38,876 nucleotides of DNA from Candidatus Gaiellasilicea maunaloa (GCA_024330215.1 JANDLU010000028.1:1-38876); one strand, 5' to 3'; numbered from the stretch's first letter, positions 14,656-24,681 are shown. The notes: a model not told the origin generated them from the letters alone. Numbers and translations are program-made.

Positions 14656-15177
14656 CTACGCCGGAGGGAATCCGCCGATCGCCGTCGCCTGTTCCCAGAC
14701 GACCTGCCAGTGTCCCTGGCGCTTCTCGTAGAGGTACGTGTGCCAGGTGTCGTGCTCGAACCGGCCCAGCCCGGAGACGACGATGTCGATGTGGGACTGG
14801 TACGTGACGAACGCCGCCCGGCCGTAGAGGCGAACCTCGATCTCGGAGATCGGCTCGAACGTCAGGTAGTCGATGGCGCCTGCTGCGACGGCACCGAGGT
14901 ACTCCTCGCGGGACAGGGCAACTCCCGGCGGCGGGATCAGCTGGAAATCGTCCGCGTGGAGCGGACCTGCGACCGCCATGTTCGCTTCGACGAGCGCGTG
15001 GAGGCGTGTCCGTTCGACCTCGCAAACGCGCTCCGCCTCCGGCGAGTCGCTCGGCGGGCCGGAGCTTCGGGCGGGCGCCGCCGCGGCCACCGCGGTGACG
15101 GCCACGAGCAGAATCCCGATTGCTGCCAGAGCTGCCCTGATTCGAGTCCTTCTCCGGGGGGTTGTGAGCTGGTCCAT
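14656..15177 (-). CDS. Secreted DUF4440/NTF2-like protein
   Basis: 173 aa. The start at ATG 15177 has AGAGGAG about 8 nt upstream. An N-terminal membrane/signal helix follows basic residues (RRRTRIRAALAAIGILLVAVTAVAAAAPA), with a likely AxA signal-peptidase site. The mature part has the DUF4440 pattern: RTRLHALVEANMAVAGPLHADDFQLIPPPGVALSREEYLGAVAAG, then LYGRAAFVTYQSHIDI and HTYLYEKRQGHWQVVWEQAT. These NTF2-like domains bind small ligands or act as ketosteroid-isomerase-like enzymes; the role here is not evident. It diverges from the broken LuxR gene. Confidence 0.85.
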   Translation of the reverse strand: MDQLTTPRRRTRIRAALAAIGILLVAVTAVAAAAPARSSGPPSDSPEAERVCEVERTRLHALVEANMAVAGPLHADDFQLIPPPGVALSREEYLGAVAAGAIDYLTFEPISEIEVRLYGRAAFVTYQSHIDIVVSGLGRFEHDTWHTYLYEKRQGHWQVVWEQATAIGGFPPA

Positions 15178-15297
15178 GAGTCCACTCCTCTTGTGGTCGG
15201 CACCGCCCGATGCGATACCGCCGTGAACGCTGCTCGACCGCGAGTCTCGAAGCAATCCCAGGAAGCTGGGGTCTTTCGTGCGGATCGTTACAGGCGT

Positions 15298-16370
15298 ATG
15301 CTCGCTGCGATGGAGACCGAGCGCCAGCGAGCTCGCTGCCGGAAGCGGCTCGAGAGACTGAGTGTCTCCGGAGTCGACTGCGATTCGATGCGGCGCGAGG
15401 CGATCGTCGAGCTTCAGCGCGCGATCGGCTTCGATCGCTGGTGCTGGCCGCTCGCGGATCCCGAGACGCTGCTGCCGCTCAGCGGTCTTGCCGAGCATGA
15501 CTTCGGCCCCGGAGTGCCTCGCTCGCTCGAGCTGGAGTACTCCGGCCACGACTTCGCGGCCAAGCACGTCCTAGGTCGCCGCCCGAACTCGGCCGGGAGC
15601 CTCGATGCCGAGACCGGCGGCGACCTCGCACGCTCCCCGCGCTGGGACGAGGTCCTGCGGCCAGTGGGCATCGGCGACGTCGCGACGGTCAGCTGCCGCG
15701 ACGAGTTCGGGTGCTGGGGGTGGATCGAGGCGTACCGCGACGGGGCCGATCGACCGTTGCGGAGCGCGACCTCGAGCTTCTCGCCGAGGTCGGCCCAAGC
15801 CTGGGCTCCGCGCTGCGCCGCAGCGCCATGGACGCGAGCGATGGGATCGTCGTCGAGCCGAGCCCTCCCGGAGTGCTCGTGCTCGACCGTGACCTGAGGC
15901 TCGTCAGCTCGACAGCGGGAGCTCGCGCTTGGATCGACGCCTTGCCGTCGGCCGGGCTCTTCGCCGCCTGGGGGATGCTCCCATCGGTGGTGTATCCTGC
16001 CGCGACGCTCGCTCGTCTGGGAACGGCGGCGCGGGCGCACGCGCTGTTGAGAACGATCGACGGCAGGTGGGTGACGGTCGAGGCTGCTCCCCTCGAGGGC
16101 CACGGCGACTCGGAGATTGCCGTCACCCTCCGGGCGGCGGCCGCGAGCGAGACGTTCGGTCTCCTCTGCCGCGCCTACGCGCTCTCTCGGCGGGAGCGCC
16201 AGTTGGTCGCGTTGCTCGTCGGCGGACGGGACACCCGAGCGGTCGCCGAACGTTTGTTCATCTCACCCCATACCGTCCAGGACCACCTCAAGTCGGTGTT
16301 CGAGAAGACCGGCAGCCACAGCCGCCGCGAGCTGCTGGCCAAGCTCGCAGCTTTCGGCGGATTGAGCTAG
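15298..16370 (+). pseudogene. LuxR-type regulator split by a frameshift
   Basis: The first part (ATG 15298 to about 15752) encodes an N-terminal sensory region: RCRKRLERLSVSGVDCDSMRREAIVELQRAIGFDRWCWPLADPETLLPLSG and a GAF-like FGCWGWIEAYRDGADRP. The frame then changes at 15748-15760: the continuation TVAERDLELLAEVGPSLGSALRR is in a different frame and runs to the C-terminal LuxR HTH (SRRERQLVALLVGGRDTRAVAERLFISPHTVQDHLKSVFEKTG). One missing base within GATCGACC explains it. A full-length protein would be about 357 aa. This is either a genuine recent pseudogene or a sequencing error. The stop codon shares CTAG with malate synthase. Confidence 0.82.
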
Positions 16371-17845
16371 TCGATGTGCTCATAGGCGGGCAGCGTCAGG
16401 AACTCGACGAACTCGTCACCCAGCGCCACCTGCTCGAAGAGCTCGCGTGCCTCGTCGTACCCCTCGCCGAGCTTCGAGACCTCCTCGGCCAGCACGCGCT
16501 CGACGTCCGCGCGCTCGACCTCGCCGTGCCGCAGCCATTGCCAGACCTGCGAGCGCGAGATCTCCGAGGTCGCCGCATCCTCCATCAGGTTGAAGATCGC
16601 GACGGCGCCGGAGCCCTGAAGCCAGGCGGCGAGGTACTGGATCCCGACGGAGACGTTGTTGCGCAGCCCCTCCTCGGTGATCTCGCCGGGGGTCGCTGCG
16701 ACGTCGAGGAGGGCTGTCGCCGACGCGGTCAAATCGTCGCGCTGCCGCTCGACCTGGTTCGCGCGCTGGCCGAGCACCCGGTCGAAGATCTCCATCGCCA
16801 CCGGGACGAGGTCAGGATGCGCGACCCAGGTTCCATCGAAGCCCTGCCCGGCTTCGCGTTCTTTATCCTCCCGCACCTTCGCGAGCGCGACCTCGTTGAC
16901 GGCTGCGTCGCGCCGTGACGGGATGAACGCCGCCATCCCGCCGATCGCGTGCGCGCCGCGCCGATGGCACGTCTTCACGAGCAGCCCCGAGTAGGCCCGC
17001 ATGAAGGGCACCGCCATCGTCACCGCCGCACGGTCGGGAAGCACGAACTCGGGCCGGTGGCCCAGCTTCTTGATCACGCTGAAGATGTAGTCCCAGCGGC
17101 CCGCGTTCAGCCCGGCGGAGTGCTCGCGCAGCTCGTAGAGAATCTCGTCCATCTCGAACGCAGCCAGGATCGTCTCGATCAGGACGGTCGCCTTGATCGT
17201 CCTCTGTGGCACGCCGAGCTCGTCCTGAGCCCAGACGAAGACGTCGTTCCAGAGCCGCGCCTCGAGGTGGCTCTCGAGCTTCGGCAGGTAGAAGAAGCGG
17301 CCGCCGCGGGCGTGGTTGCGGACGAAGTAGAGGCCGAAGTCGAAGAGGCTCGCGGAGATCGGGGCGCCGTCGACCTCGAAGTGCCGCTCCTCGAGATGCC
17401 AGCCCCGTGGACGGACGAGCAACGTCGCGACCGCGTCGTTCAACACGTATCGCTTCTCTCCGGTGTCGAGAGAGATCGTCCCCTCGAGCGCGTCGGTGAG
17501 ATTGACCTGGCCTTCGAGGCAGTTCTTCCAGGTGGGCGAGTTCGAGTCCTCGAAGTCGGCCATGAACATCCGCGCGCCCGAGTTGAGCGCGTTGATCACC
17601 ATCTTCCGGTCGACCGGGCCCGTGATCTCGACCCGGCGGTCCTGGAGCTCGGCCGGGACCGCCGCGACGCACCAGTCGCCGTCCCGGATCTCCATCGTCT
17701 CGGCCAGGAAGTCGGGAAGCTCGCCGTTGCGAAGCCGCTGCGCCCGCTCGTCTCGCGCGGCGAGCAGCTCGCGCCGACGCGGCCCGAAGCGCCGCTCGAG
17801 CTCCGTGAGGAACGCGACCGCCTCGGCCGTGAGCACGTCGTCCAC
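16367..17845 (-). CDS. aceB: Malate synthase A
   Basis: 492 aa from GTG 17845, which follows TAAGCT by 7 nt; an in-frame ATG at 17932 would add 29 poorly conserved residues and cross the intergenic palindrome. Family landmarks: [47 protein letters not shown] (substrate Arg), [39 protein letters not shown], and [19 protein letters not shown] with catalytic base Asp at about 423. Malate synthase condenses glyoxylate and acetyl-CoA to malate. No isocitrate lyase gene is nearby. It diverges from the sugar importer, and its glyoxylate may come from pentose breakdown. Confidence 0.95.
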   Translation of the reverse strand: MDDVLTAEAVAFLTELERRFGPRRRELLAARDERAQRLRNGELPDFLAETMEIRDGDWCVAAVPAELQDRRVEITGPVDRKMVINALNSGARMFMADFEDSNSPTWKNCLEGQVNLTDALEGTISLDTGEKRYVLNDAVATLLVRPRGWHLEERHFEVDGAPISASLFDFGLYFVRNHARGGRFFYLPKLESHLEARLWNDVFVWAQDELGVPQRTIKATVLIETILAAFEMDEILYELREHSAGLNAGRWDYIFSVIKKLGHRPEFVLPDRAAVTMAVPFMRAYSGLLVKTCHRRGAHAIGGMAAFIPSRRDAAVNEVALAKVREDKEREAGQGFDGTWVAHPDLVPVAMEIFDRVLGQRANQVERQRDDLTASATALLDVAATPGEITEEGLRNNVSVGIQYLAAWLQGSGAVAIFNLMEDAATSEISRSQVWQWLRHGEVERADVERVLAEEVSKLGEGYDEARELFEQVALGDEFVEFLTLPAYEHID

Positions 17846-17882
17846 GCGCAAGAGCTTAGACCCACGCGGCCATTGCGGAACC

Positions 17883-17914
17883 GCGTTGCAACGCACCGCG
17901 GAGAGGCGTAGCGT
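17883..17914 (+). promoter_or_regulatory. Sugar-importer promoter with a 12-bp palindrome at the -35
   Basis: GCGTTGCAACGC (17883-17894) is a perfect palindrome. It contains a -35-like TTGCAA (17886-17891), followed after 17 bp by TAGCGT (17909-17914) as -10. A good ribosome site GGGAGG precedes GTG 17946. A LacI-type or similar repressor bound here would block the importer promoter and could also reach the aceB promoter on the other strand. Confidence 0.55.
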
Positions 17915-17945
17915 TGATCGGGTCTCACTCATCAGGGAGGGTCAC

Positions 17946-19022
17946 GTGTACAAGCCGCTCAGCATCGTGCTCGGGGTCGCGCTCCTCGCCTCGCTCGGCC
18001 TCGTGGCCGCCACGGCGTCGGCGCGCTCAGACGTCAGGACCGGCTCCGATGCCCAGGTCGCCGTCCTGCTCCCGGACTCGAAGTCTTCCGTCCGCTGGGA
18101 GACGCAGGACCGCCGCTTCCTAGCCGCTGCCTTTCGAGCCGCCGGGGTGACCTACAGCATCGTCAACGCCGAGAACGACCGACAGCGCCAGCGGGCGCAG
18201 GCAGAGCAGGCGCTCACAAACGGCGCCAAGGTGATCCTGCTCGTCAATCTCGACTCGGGCTCCGGCGCCGCGATCGAGGCTCTCGCCGCCGCCCGCGGGG
18301 CAAAGACGATCGACTACGACCGCCTCACCCTCAAGGGCAGGGCGGCGTACTACGTCTCCTTCAACAACGCCGCCGTCGGCCGGCTCCAGGGCCAGGGCCT
18401 CGTTGCCTGTCTCAAGGCGAGCGGCGCCTACTCGAAGAAGCCCGTGATCGCGCAGTTGCACGGTTCGCCGACGGACAACAACGCGACCCTGTTCCGGCAG
18501 GGCTACCAGTCCGTCCTGAACCCGCTCTTCAAGAACGGCACCTTCAAGAAGGGCCCGGATCAGGCGGTGCCGGAATGGGACAACCAGAAGGCGCTCACGA
18601 TCTTCGAGCAGATGCTGGCGCGGACCAGCAACAAGATCGACGGCGTCGCCGCTGCCAACGACGGCCTCGGCAATGCGGCGATCTCGGCGCTGAAGGCGAG
18701 GAAGCTGAAGCAGATCCCGGTTACCGGCCAAGACGCGACGGCGCAGGGCGTCCAGAACGTGATCGCCGGCGACCAGTGCATGACGGTCTACAAGGCGATC
18801 AAGGCGGAGGCGAACGCAGCCGCGAAGCTGGCGATCTCGCTGATCAAGGGCACCAAGCCCGCGGGCGTCAACGGGAAGACCTTCGACGGCCGGCGACAGG
18901 TTCCGTCGGTGCTCCTGACGCCGGTCTCGATCACGAAGCGCAACTACAAGATCCTCTTCACGGACGGCTTCCTGAAGAGAGGCGAAGTGTGCCGGGGCGC
19001 CTACGCGAAGTTCTGCAAGTAG
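17946..19022 (+). CDS. Sugar ABC transporter substrate-binding protein (XylF-like)
   Basis: 358 aa, GTG start behind GGGAGG. N-terminal signal peptide (YKPLSIVLGVALLASLGLVAATASA, AxA site), no lipobox. Mature protein is a periplasmic-binding-protein type I fold: VAVLLPDSKSSVRWETQDRRFLAAAFRAAG, NGAKVILLVNLDSGSGAAIEALAAARGAKTIDYDRLT, YVSFNNAAVGRLQGQGL, LHGSPTDNNATLFRQGYQSVL, VAAANDGLGNAAISALKARKL, and VTGQDATAQGVQNVIAGDQCMTVYK. The positions AYDR, SFDN, GSPxDNNA and GQDA match the E. coli D-xylose-binding protein, so an aldopentose such as xylose is likely. First gene of the importer operon. Confidence 0.9.
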   Translation: MYKPLSIVLGVALLASLGLVAATASARSDVRTGSDAQVAVLLPDSKSSVRWETQDRRFLAAAFRAAGVTYSIVNAENDRQRQRAQAEQALTNGAKVILLVNLDSGSGAAIEALAAARGAKTIDYDRLTLKGRAAYYVSFNNAAVGRLQGQGLVACLKASGAYSKKPVIAQLHGSPTDNNATLFRQGYQSVLNPLFKNGTFKKGPDQAVPEWDNQKALTIFEQMLARTSNKIDGVAAANDGLGNAAISALKARKLKQIPVTGQDATAQGVQNVIAGDQCMTVYKAIKAEANAAAKLAISLIKGTKPAGVNGKTFDGRRQVPSVLLTPVSITKRNYKILFTDGFLKRGEVCRGAYAKFCK

Positions 19023-19036
19023 GCGCAGCCCACTCC

Positions 19037-19065
19037 GGGCGGGGGCGCGACGAGCGTCCCCGCCC
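19037..19065 (+). other. Strong stem-loop between binding protein and ATPase genes
   Basis: GGGCGGGG-G-CGC, loop GACGA, GCG-T-CCCCGCCC: a 12-bp stem with one G-T pair. It lies 14 nt after the binding-protein stop and 20 nt before the ATPase start. Intercistronic hairpins at this place in sugar ABC operons protect the binding-protein message from 3' decay and reduce downstream expression. Confidence 0.75.
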
Positions 19066-19085
19066 GACGACCTGAGGAGCTGACC

Positions 19086-19891
<806 letters not shown>

Positions 19892-19895
<4 letters not shown>

Positions 19896-21103
19896 CGGTC
19901 GAAGCGGCGGCGGAGCCGGCGGTCGAGGCGAACGCGCTCCGGCGCGTCCTCGACAACGTCCGCTCGGGCGACGTCGGCAGCCTGCCGGTGATCGTCGGCC
20001 TGATCCTGATCACGATCTTCTTCCAGTCGAAGAACGACAACTTCCTCACCGCAGGGAACATCAACAACCTGATCGTGCAGATGGCCGGCGTCACGCTGAT
20101 CGCGATGGGCGTCGTCTTCGTGCTCCTGATCGGCGAGATCGATCTCTCGATCGGCTTCTTGAGCGGCGTCGCAGGCGTCGTCGCCGCCAAGCTGCAGATC
20201 CCGGACGGCAGCTGGCAGACGAACGGGATCGTCGCGATCCTGATCGCGATCGCCGTCGGGGCCGCGATCGGCGCCTTTCAGGGCTCGTTCGTGGCGCTCA
20301 TCGGAGTGCCGTCGTTCGTCGTCACCCTCGCCGGTCTCCTCGCCTGGCAGGGCGTCGTGCAGAAGGTGATCGGCGACCAGGGCGTGATCCCGATCGAGGA
20401 CCGCTGGATCAACGACACCGCCAACTACTTCTTCTCCGACCGTGTCGGCTGGATCCTGGCTGCGGCGGCCAGCGTGTTCTTCGCCGCGACGGCGCTCGGC
20501 AAGGTGCTCGGGCGCAGACGCCACGGGCTCGAGGCGGGGAATCTGCCCCTCACGGTCGCGAAGGTGGTCGCCTTCACCGCAGTTGCGTTCTTCGTCGTCG
20601 GCGTCTCGAACCGCGACCGCGGCTTCCCCTTCGCCGGCTTCCTGATCGTCGTCCTGCTCGTCTTCTGGACCTACGTGGCCACCCGGACGACCTTCGGCCG
20701 CCACGTCTATGCCGTTGGCGGCAACGCCGAGGCGGCGCGCCGGGCCGGGATCAACGTCGCACGGATCCGGATCATGGTGTTCGCGATCTCCGGCGGGATG
20801 GCTGGTCTCGGCGGCGTGATCCTCGCCTCGCGGCTCGCGTCCGTCGATCTGAACGCGGGCGGGGGAACGCTCCTGCTCGACGCGATCTCCGCCGCCGTAA
20901 TCGGGGGCACGAGCCTCTTCGGCGGCCGCGGCCGCGTCGTCGCGGCACTGCTCGGCGCCCTCGTGATCGCGACGATCGCAAACGGGATCGACCTGGTCGG
21001 CTACAGCTCGGCGACGAAGTTCATCGTCACGGGCATCATCCTGCTCGCGGCGGTCACGCTCGACACGCTCTCGCGGCGACGGCTCGCCAAGTCCGGCCGC
21101 TGA
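19892..21103 (+). CDS. Sugar ABC transporter permease (XylH/RbsC-type)
   Basis: 403 aa, ATG in an ATGA overlap with the ATPase gene. About ten membrane helices of the BPD_transp_2 family (GLILITIFFQ, GVTLIAMGVVFVLLIGEIDLSIGFLSG, VALIGVPSFVVTLAGLLAWQGV). It has the ATPase-contacting stretch GGNAEAARRAGINVARIRIMVFAISGGMAGLGG, and DAISAAVIGGTSLFGGRGRV near the end. An insert of about 60 residues (RRRHGLEAGN, then two helices) resembles XylH. It forms the membrane pore for the sugar bound by the XylF-like protein. Confidence 0.92.
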
Positions 21104-21119
21104 GCATGAGCGCGAGGCA

Positions 21120-21335
21120 GTGAAGACTAGTCTGGGGTCTGGGCCCTCGGCCCGATCGCGACCCCGCTTCGTGCCCGGCGGCTACAAGCCCGAGCTCGGC
21201 GAGTCACTGCGGAGCGCGTCCGCAGCACGCGGCTCCTTCGCCGAGTTGTCGGCCGAGGCGGGACAGTGGGACCCAGGTTCGGACCGTCTCCACCGCATGC
21301 TCTATCCCGTGCTCAAGGAGCTTCGTGGCGGATGA
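21120..21335 (+). CDS. Small ORF or gene remnant in the sugar operon
   Basis: 71 aa, GTG start, ending in ATGA overlap with the dehydrogenase. Sequence contains PRFVPGGYKPELGESLRSASAARGSFAELSAEAGQWDPGSDRLHRMLYPVLKELRG. I do not recognise it. The ending LHRMLYPVLKELRG faintly recalls the last helix of FGGY sugar kinases, so it could be the stump of a deleted kinase; this is weak. The operon position and tight coupling favour translation. Confidence 0.4.
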   Translation: MKTSLGSGPSARSRPRFVPGGYKPELGESLRSASAARGSFAELSAEAGQWDPGSDRLHRMLYPVLKELRGG

Positions 21336-22321
21336 GGCTCGGGCTGCTCTCGACCGCGAGAATCAACGGCGAGGTCATTCGCGCCGCGGCGACGACGGAC
21401 CGCGTCGAGGTGGTCGCAGTGGCGAGCCGGGACGGAGCGAAGGCGCACGCGTACGCGCGCGAGCACGGGCTCGAGCGCGCCCATGTGGGGTACGAGGCGT
21501 TGCTCGCGGACGACGCGATCGATGCCGTCTACATCTCGTTGCCGAACGGATTGCATCACGAGTGGTCGCTGCGTGCGCTCGCGGCCGGCAAGAACGTCCT
21601 CTGCGAGAAGCCGTACTCTCGGCACCCGGCCGAAGTGGAGGGGGCCTTCGACGCCGCTGCCGCCGCCGATCTCGTCCTGATGGAGGGGCTCATGTACCGC
21701 CACCACCCCCAGACGCGGAGGGTGCAGGAGCTCGTCGCGGGCGGCGCGATCGGCGCCCTTCGAGCCGTCAGGGCGACCTTCAGCTTCGCGCTGCACGATC
21801 TCGCCAACGCCCGCGCGTTGCCCGAGCTCGACGGAGGCGCCCTGATGGACGTCGGCTGCTACTGCGTTAGCGGCGCGCGGCTCCTCGCGGGCGAGCCCCA
21901 GCGCGCCTCGGCCGAGCGGGTCCTCGGATCCACCGGTGTCGACATGGCCCTCTATGGCACGCTGCGTCACGCCGAGAACGTCGTCTCCCAGCTCGAGGCC
22001 TCGTTCGTCGCGTCGCGCCGGCAGCGGCTCGAGGCGGTCGGAAGCGACGGCACGCTCGTGGTCGAGGCTCCCTGGCGGGCGGACTGGGGCGGGGACGTCG
22101 TCTTGAGGCGCGACGGCTCGACCGAGACGGTGCCGGTCGAGCAGGCGGACGCCTACCGCCTTCAGCTCGAGAACTTCGCCGACGCGATCGAGGGCAAGGC
22201 CGACCCGCTGCTCGGCCGCGCCGACGCGCTCGGCCAGGCGCGAGCGCTCGCCGCGCTGAGCGAAGCCGCGCAGCAGGGAGGCGTGGTCACGCTTCGAACC
22301 GGTCCGGAGCTCGCTGCGTAA
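21332..22321 (+). CDS. Gfo/Idh/MocA-family sugar dehydrogenase
   Basis: 329 aa. N-terminal Rossmann domain (MRLGLLSTARINGEVIRAA; VVAVASRD), then YISLPNGLHHEWSLRALAAGKNVLCEKPYSRHPAEV with the conserved EKP lysine, EGLMYRHHPQTRRVQELV, and DVGCYCVSGARLL in the C-terminal substrate domain, where Asp and Tyr form the catalytic cleft. The family includes NAD(P)-dependent D-xylose 1-dehydrogenases of the dimeric dihydrodiol dehydrogenase branch. With a xylose-type importer upstream, oxidation of xylose to xylonolactone is the best guess. Last gene of the 17946-22321 operon or followed by the cupredoxin. Confidence 0.88.
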   Translation: MRLGLLSTARINGEVIRAAATTDRVEVVAVASRDGAKAHAYAREHGLERAHVGYEALLADDAIDAVYISLPNGLHHEWSLRALAAGKNVLCEKPYSRHPAEVEGAFDAAAAADLVLMEGLMYRHHPQTRRVQELVAGGAIGALRAVRATFSFALHDLANARALPELDGGALMDVGCYCVSGARLLAGEPQRASAERVLGSTGVDMALYGTLRHAENVVSQLEASFVASRRQRLEAVGSDGTLVVEAPWRADWGGDVVLRRDGSTETVPVEQADAYRLQLENFADAIEGKADPLLGRADALGQARALAALSEAAQQGGVVTLRTGPELAA

Positions 22322-22353
22322 CGAGAAGTGGAGACAACGACAGGAAGGACGAC

Positions 22354-22752
22354 ATGACACGGACGCGACTCGCATTCGCGGTCACGCTGAGTGCCGTAGG
22401 ACTTGCCGTGGCAGGCTGCGGCGGGGACGACGACGACAACGGCGACGCCGTTCCCGCCGACGAGACGACGGAGGAGAGCGCAGGCGGCGGCGAGGTGACC
22501 GGAACCGTCGGCCCTGGTTTCGACATCAGCATGTCCGGCACGGATGAGCTCGCACCGGGCGCGGTCACGATCACGATCACCGACAACGCCTCGAACCACA
22601 ACTTCCATCTCACCGGTCCCGGCGTCGACGAAGCGACGGACGTCGGCGGCGAGGGTGAGGAGAGCTTCGACGTCACGCTCGAGGCGGGCGAGTACACGTT
22701 CGTCTGCGACCCGCACGCGAGCTCGATGAACGGGACGTTTACCGTGGAGTGA
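22354..22752 (+). CDS. Cupredoxin lipoprotein (plastocyanin-like)
   Basis: 132 aa. Lipobox LAVAGC (Cys22), acidic linker, then a cupredoxin fold with type-1 copper ligands H82 (NHNFHL; H85 also nearby), C118, H121 and M125 (FVCDPHASSMNG). GGAAGG precedes the ATG. It should carry electrons at the outer face of the membrane. A paralogue lacking the lipobox is at 25697. The 3' end overlaps the convergent MBL-like gene by 14 bp. Confidence 0.9.
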   Translation: MTRTRLAFAVTLSAVGLAVAGCGGDDDDNGDAVPADETTEESAGGGEVTGTVGPGFDISMSGTDELAPGAVTITITDNASNHNFHLTGPGVDEATDVGGEGEESFDVTLEAGEYTFVCDPHASSMNGTFTVE

Positions 22753-23335
22753 CGTCGAGGGCGGCGGCGAGCGCCGAGTGGCCGTCGGCGAGCGCGGGCT
22801 CGCCGTGCGACAGCAGGATCCGCTCGACCGGAAGGTCGAGCAGCGGATCCAGCTCGGCCCTGAGCTCCGAGCAGGTCGTGCCGTCCGGGAGCCATGATTC
22901 GGGGCAGAGCCGGACGTTGCCGTGCCCGTCACCGATCAGGGCGTCACCCGGAACGAGCGTGTGGTGCGCCGACAGCCAGTAGGCGGTCTCCTCGGCGCTC
23001 GGGATGGGCAACTCGACCACGCCGTCGGGCGCCGCGCGGCCGGCGCCGTACCGGGCCACGAGCTCGGCGGCGCTGCGCTCGTGCCAGGAGACGGTGAGGA
23101 GGATCGCCACCGGCAGCCCGAGCCGCTCGACGTCGCGGTCGAGTGCTTCGAGGAACCTCGCGCGCTCCTGCGGCAGGAGCGGATCGATCAAGACGACCGC
23201 ATCGCGAGCCTCGTAGTAGACGCAGCCGACCTCGCGCGGCCAGTCGGCCGGGCCCTCCGGCTCGGGGTTCGCCTCCCAACCGGGATGAGGCGCCGTCCAG
23301 CGCCACAGCCCGGGCGCGAGCTCGTCCACCACCAC
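22739..23335 (-). CDS. MBL-fold-like protein lacking the metal motif
   Basis: 198 aa; the start lies among three successive GTG codons (23335, 23332, 23329). The overall pattern is metallo-beta-lactamase-like: LAPGLWRWTAPHPGW, CVYYEARDAVVLIDPLLP, AILLTVSWHERSAAEL, LVPGDALIGD, and VERILLSHGEPAL. The HxHxDH motif after the ILLTVS strand is replaced by WHERS, so at most one or two metal ligands remain. It may have lost hydrolase activity and become a binding protein, or it may be a separate small branch. Convergent with the cupredoxin gene with overlapping 3' ends. Confidence 0.75.
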   Translation of the reverse strand: MVVDELAPGLWRWTAPHPGWEANPEPEGPADWPREVGCVYYEARDAVVLIDPLLPQERARFLEALDRDVERLGLPVAILLTVSWHERSAAELVARYGAGRAAPDGVVELPIPSAEETAYWLSAHHTLVPGDALIGDGHGNVRLCPESWLPDGTTCSELRAELDPLLDLPVERILLSHGEPALADGHSALAAALDVTPR

Positions 23336-23394
23336 TACCCGGAGCCTATCCAGGGTTCGGCGCCCTTCGCAGGAGGGTACGACGGCGACACGAC

Positions 23395-24681
23395 ATGAGG
23401 CTCTCCAAGCTGCTCATCCACGTCACATCGAGCCTCTGGTTCGTGCCGGTGCTCTGCGTTCTCGCCGGGGTGGCGCTCTCCTTCGGGACGATCGCCCTCG
23501 ACCGTGTCTTCGGCTACGAGGCGATTCCGCAGAGCCTCGTCGGCGGCCCGGACGCGGCGACCGCGATCCTGTCGACCGTCGCGGCCTCGATGGTGAGCCT
23601 TGCCGCGCTGGTCCTGACGATCACGATGGTCGTCGTCCAACTCGCCATGGGTCAGTTCTCGCCCCGGATCGTCCAGCGCATCCTTCAGGACAAGCCGAGC
23701 CAGCTCGCGATCGGCCTCTTCGTCGCTACCTTCGTGCACGCGATCCTCGCGGTTCGCGAGGTGACGAATCTGGGCGACGGCACCGGCCAGGTGCCGGGAA
23801 TCGCGGTCGTGACGGCGTTCGTGCTCGTGCTGGTGAGCATCGCCGTCCTCGTCTTGTACGTGCACCACATCGGGCAGTCGCTCCGCGTCTCGTCGCTGAT
23901 CGAGCTCGTCGGGAACGACACGCGGAAGCTTCTCGAGGAGAAGTATCCAGACCGGGGGGCCGCCGTCGAGGCCGAGCCCGGCGCGCCTCGTGTGGTGAGC
24001 GCCCGAGAGTCTGGAGTGATCGCCGGGATCGGCTATGAGGATCTCGTCGAGGAGGCGCAGCGAGCGGACTGCGTGCTCGAGCTCGTCCCCGCGCTCGGAG
24101 AGTTCGTCCCCGCCGAGGCGCCGCTCTACCGAGTCCATGGTGAGTCCGGCGGGCTGGACGAGGAGCGACTGCACGAATCGCTGATCCTGAAGCTGGAGCC
24201 GACGCTCGACGAGGATGTCGCCTACGGCGTCCGGCTCCTCGTCGACATCGCCGAGCGCTCGCTCGCCGACTCGCCGTTCCAGGATCCGACCACCGCCGTC
24301 CAGGCGCTCGACCGGCTGCACGACATCCTGAGGCAGCTCGCGCGCAGGCCGTTCCCGGACGGCCGCCATCGCGACGAGGCGGGAGAGATCAGGTTGACCG
24401 TGCCGGCCATGAGCTGGGAGGCCTATGTCCACCTGGCCTTCGACGAGATCCGCATGGCCGGGGCGGGATCGCCGCAGGTCTCCCGGCGGTTGAAGGCCGC
24501 GCTCACGGATCTCAGGGAGCTCGCGCTCCCGGAGCGGGTCGAGATCCTCGATTCGCAGCTCGACCTTCTCGTCACAGCGACCGAGACGGCCATGGATGAC
24601 GAGCGGGACGTCGACCTTGCGCTCGGCGAGGATCGCGAGGGAATCGGCGCCGCGGCCGGGGACGACGGGGCCCGACCATGA
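23395..24681 (+). CDS. DUF2254 membrane protein
   Basis: 428 aa. Four membrane helices in the first 165 residues (SLWFVPVLCVLAGVALSFGTIAL; ILSTVAASMVSLAALVLTITMVVVQLA; LAIGLFVATFVHAILAV; AVVTAFVLVLVSIAVLVLYVHHIG), with QFSPRIVQRILQD after helix 2, typical of DUF2254. A long soluble cytoplasmic part follows (AGIGYEDLVEEAQRADCVLELVPALGEFVPAEAPLYRVHG). The function of the family is unknown. The stop overlaps the next gene by ATGA. Confidence 0.88.
   Translation: MRLSKLLIHVTSSLWFVPVLCVLAGVALSFGTIALDRVFGYEAIPQSLVGGPDAATAILSTVAASMVSLAALVLTITMVVVQLAMGQFSPRIVQRILQDKPSQLAIGLFVATFVHAILAVREVTNLGDGTGQVPGIAVVTAFVLVLVSIAVLVLYVHHIGQSLRVSSLIELVGNDTRKLLEEKYPDRGAAVEAEPGAPRVVSARESGVIAGIGYEDLVEEAQRADCVLELVPALGEFVPAEAPLYRVHGESGGLDEERLHESLILKLEPTLDEDVAYGVRLLVDIAERSLADSPFQDPTTAVQALDRLHDILRQLARRPFPDGRHRDEAGEIRLTVPAMSWEAYVHLAFDEIRMAGAGSPQVSRRLKAALTDLRELALPERVEILDSQLDLLVTATETAMDDERDVDLALGEDREGIGAAAGDDGARP

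Noticed and set aside
11359-16370. Genomic island or prophage covering the CAP protein, lipoprotein and MazEF region.
   Set aside because: No integrase, tRNA end, phage gene or direct-repeat boundary was seen; only the CAP gene has slightly lower G+C.
17846-17932. Longer malate synthase start at ATG 17932.
   Set aside because: It would place the importer promoter and palindrome inside the coding region and leave only 13 bp to the divergent GTG; GTG 17845 has a fitting -10 and begins at the conserved LTAEAVAFL.
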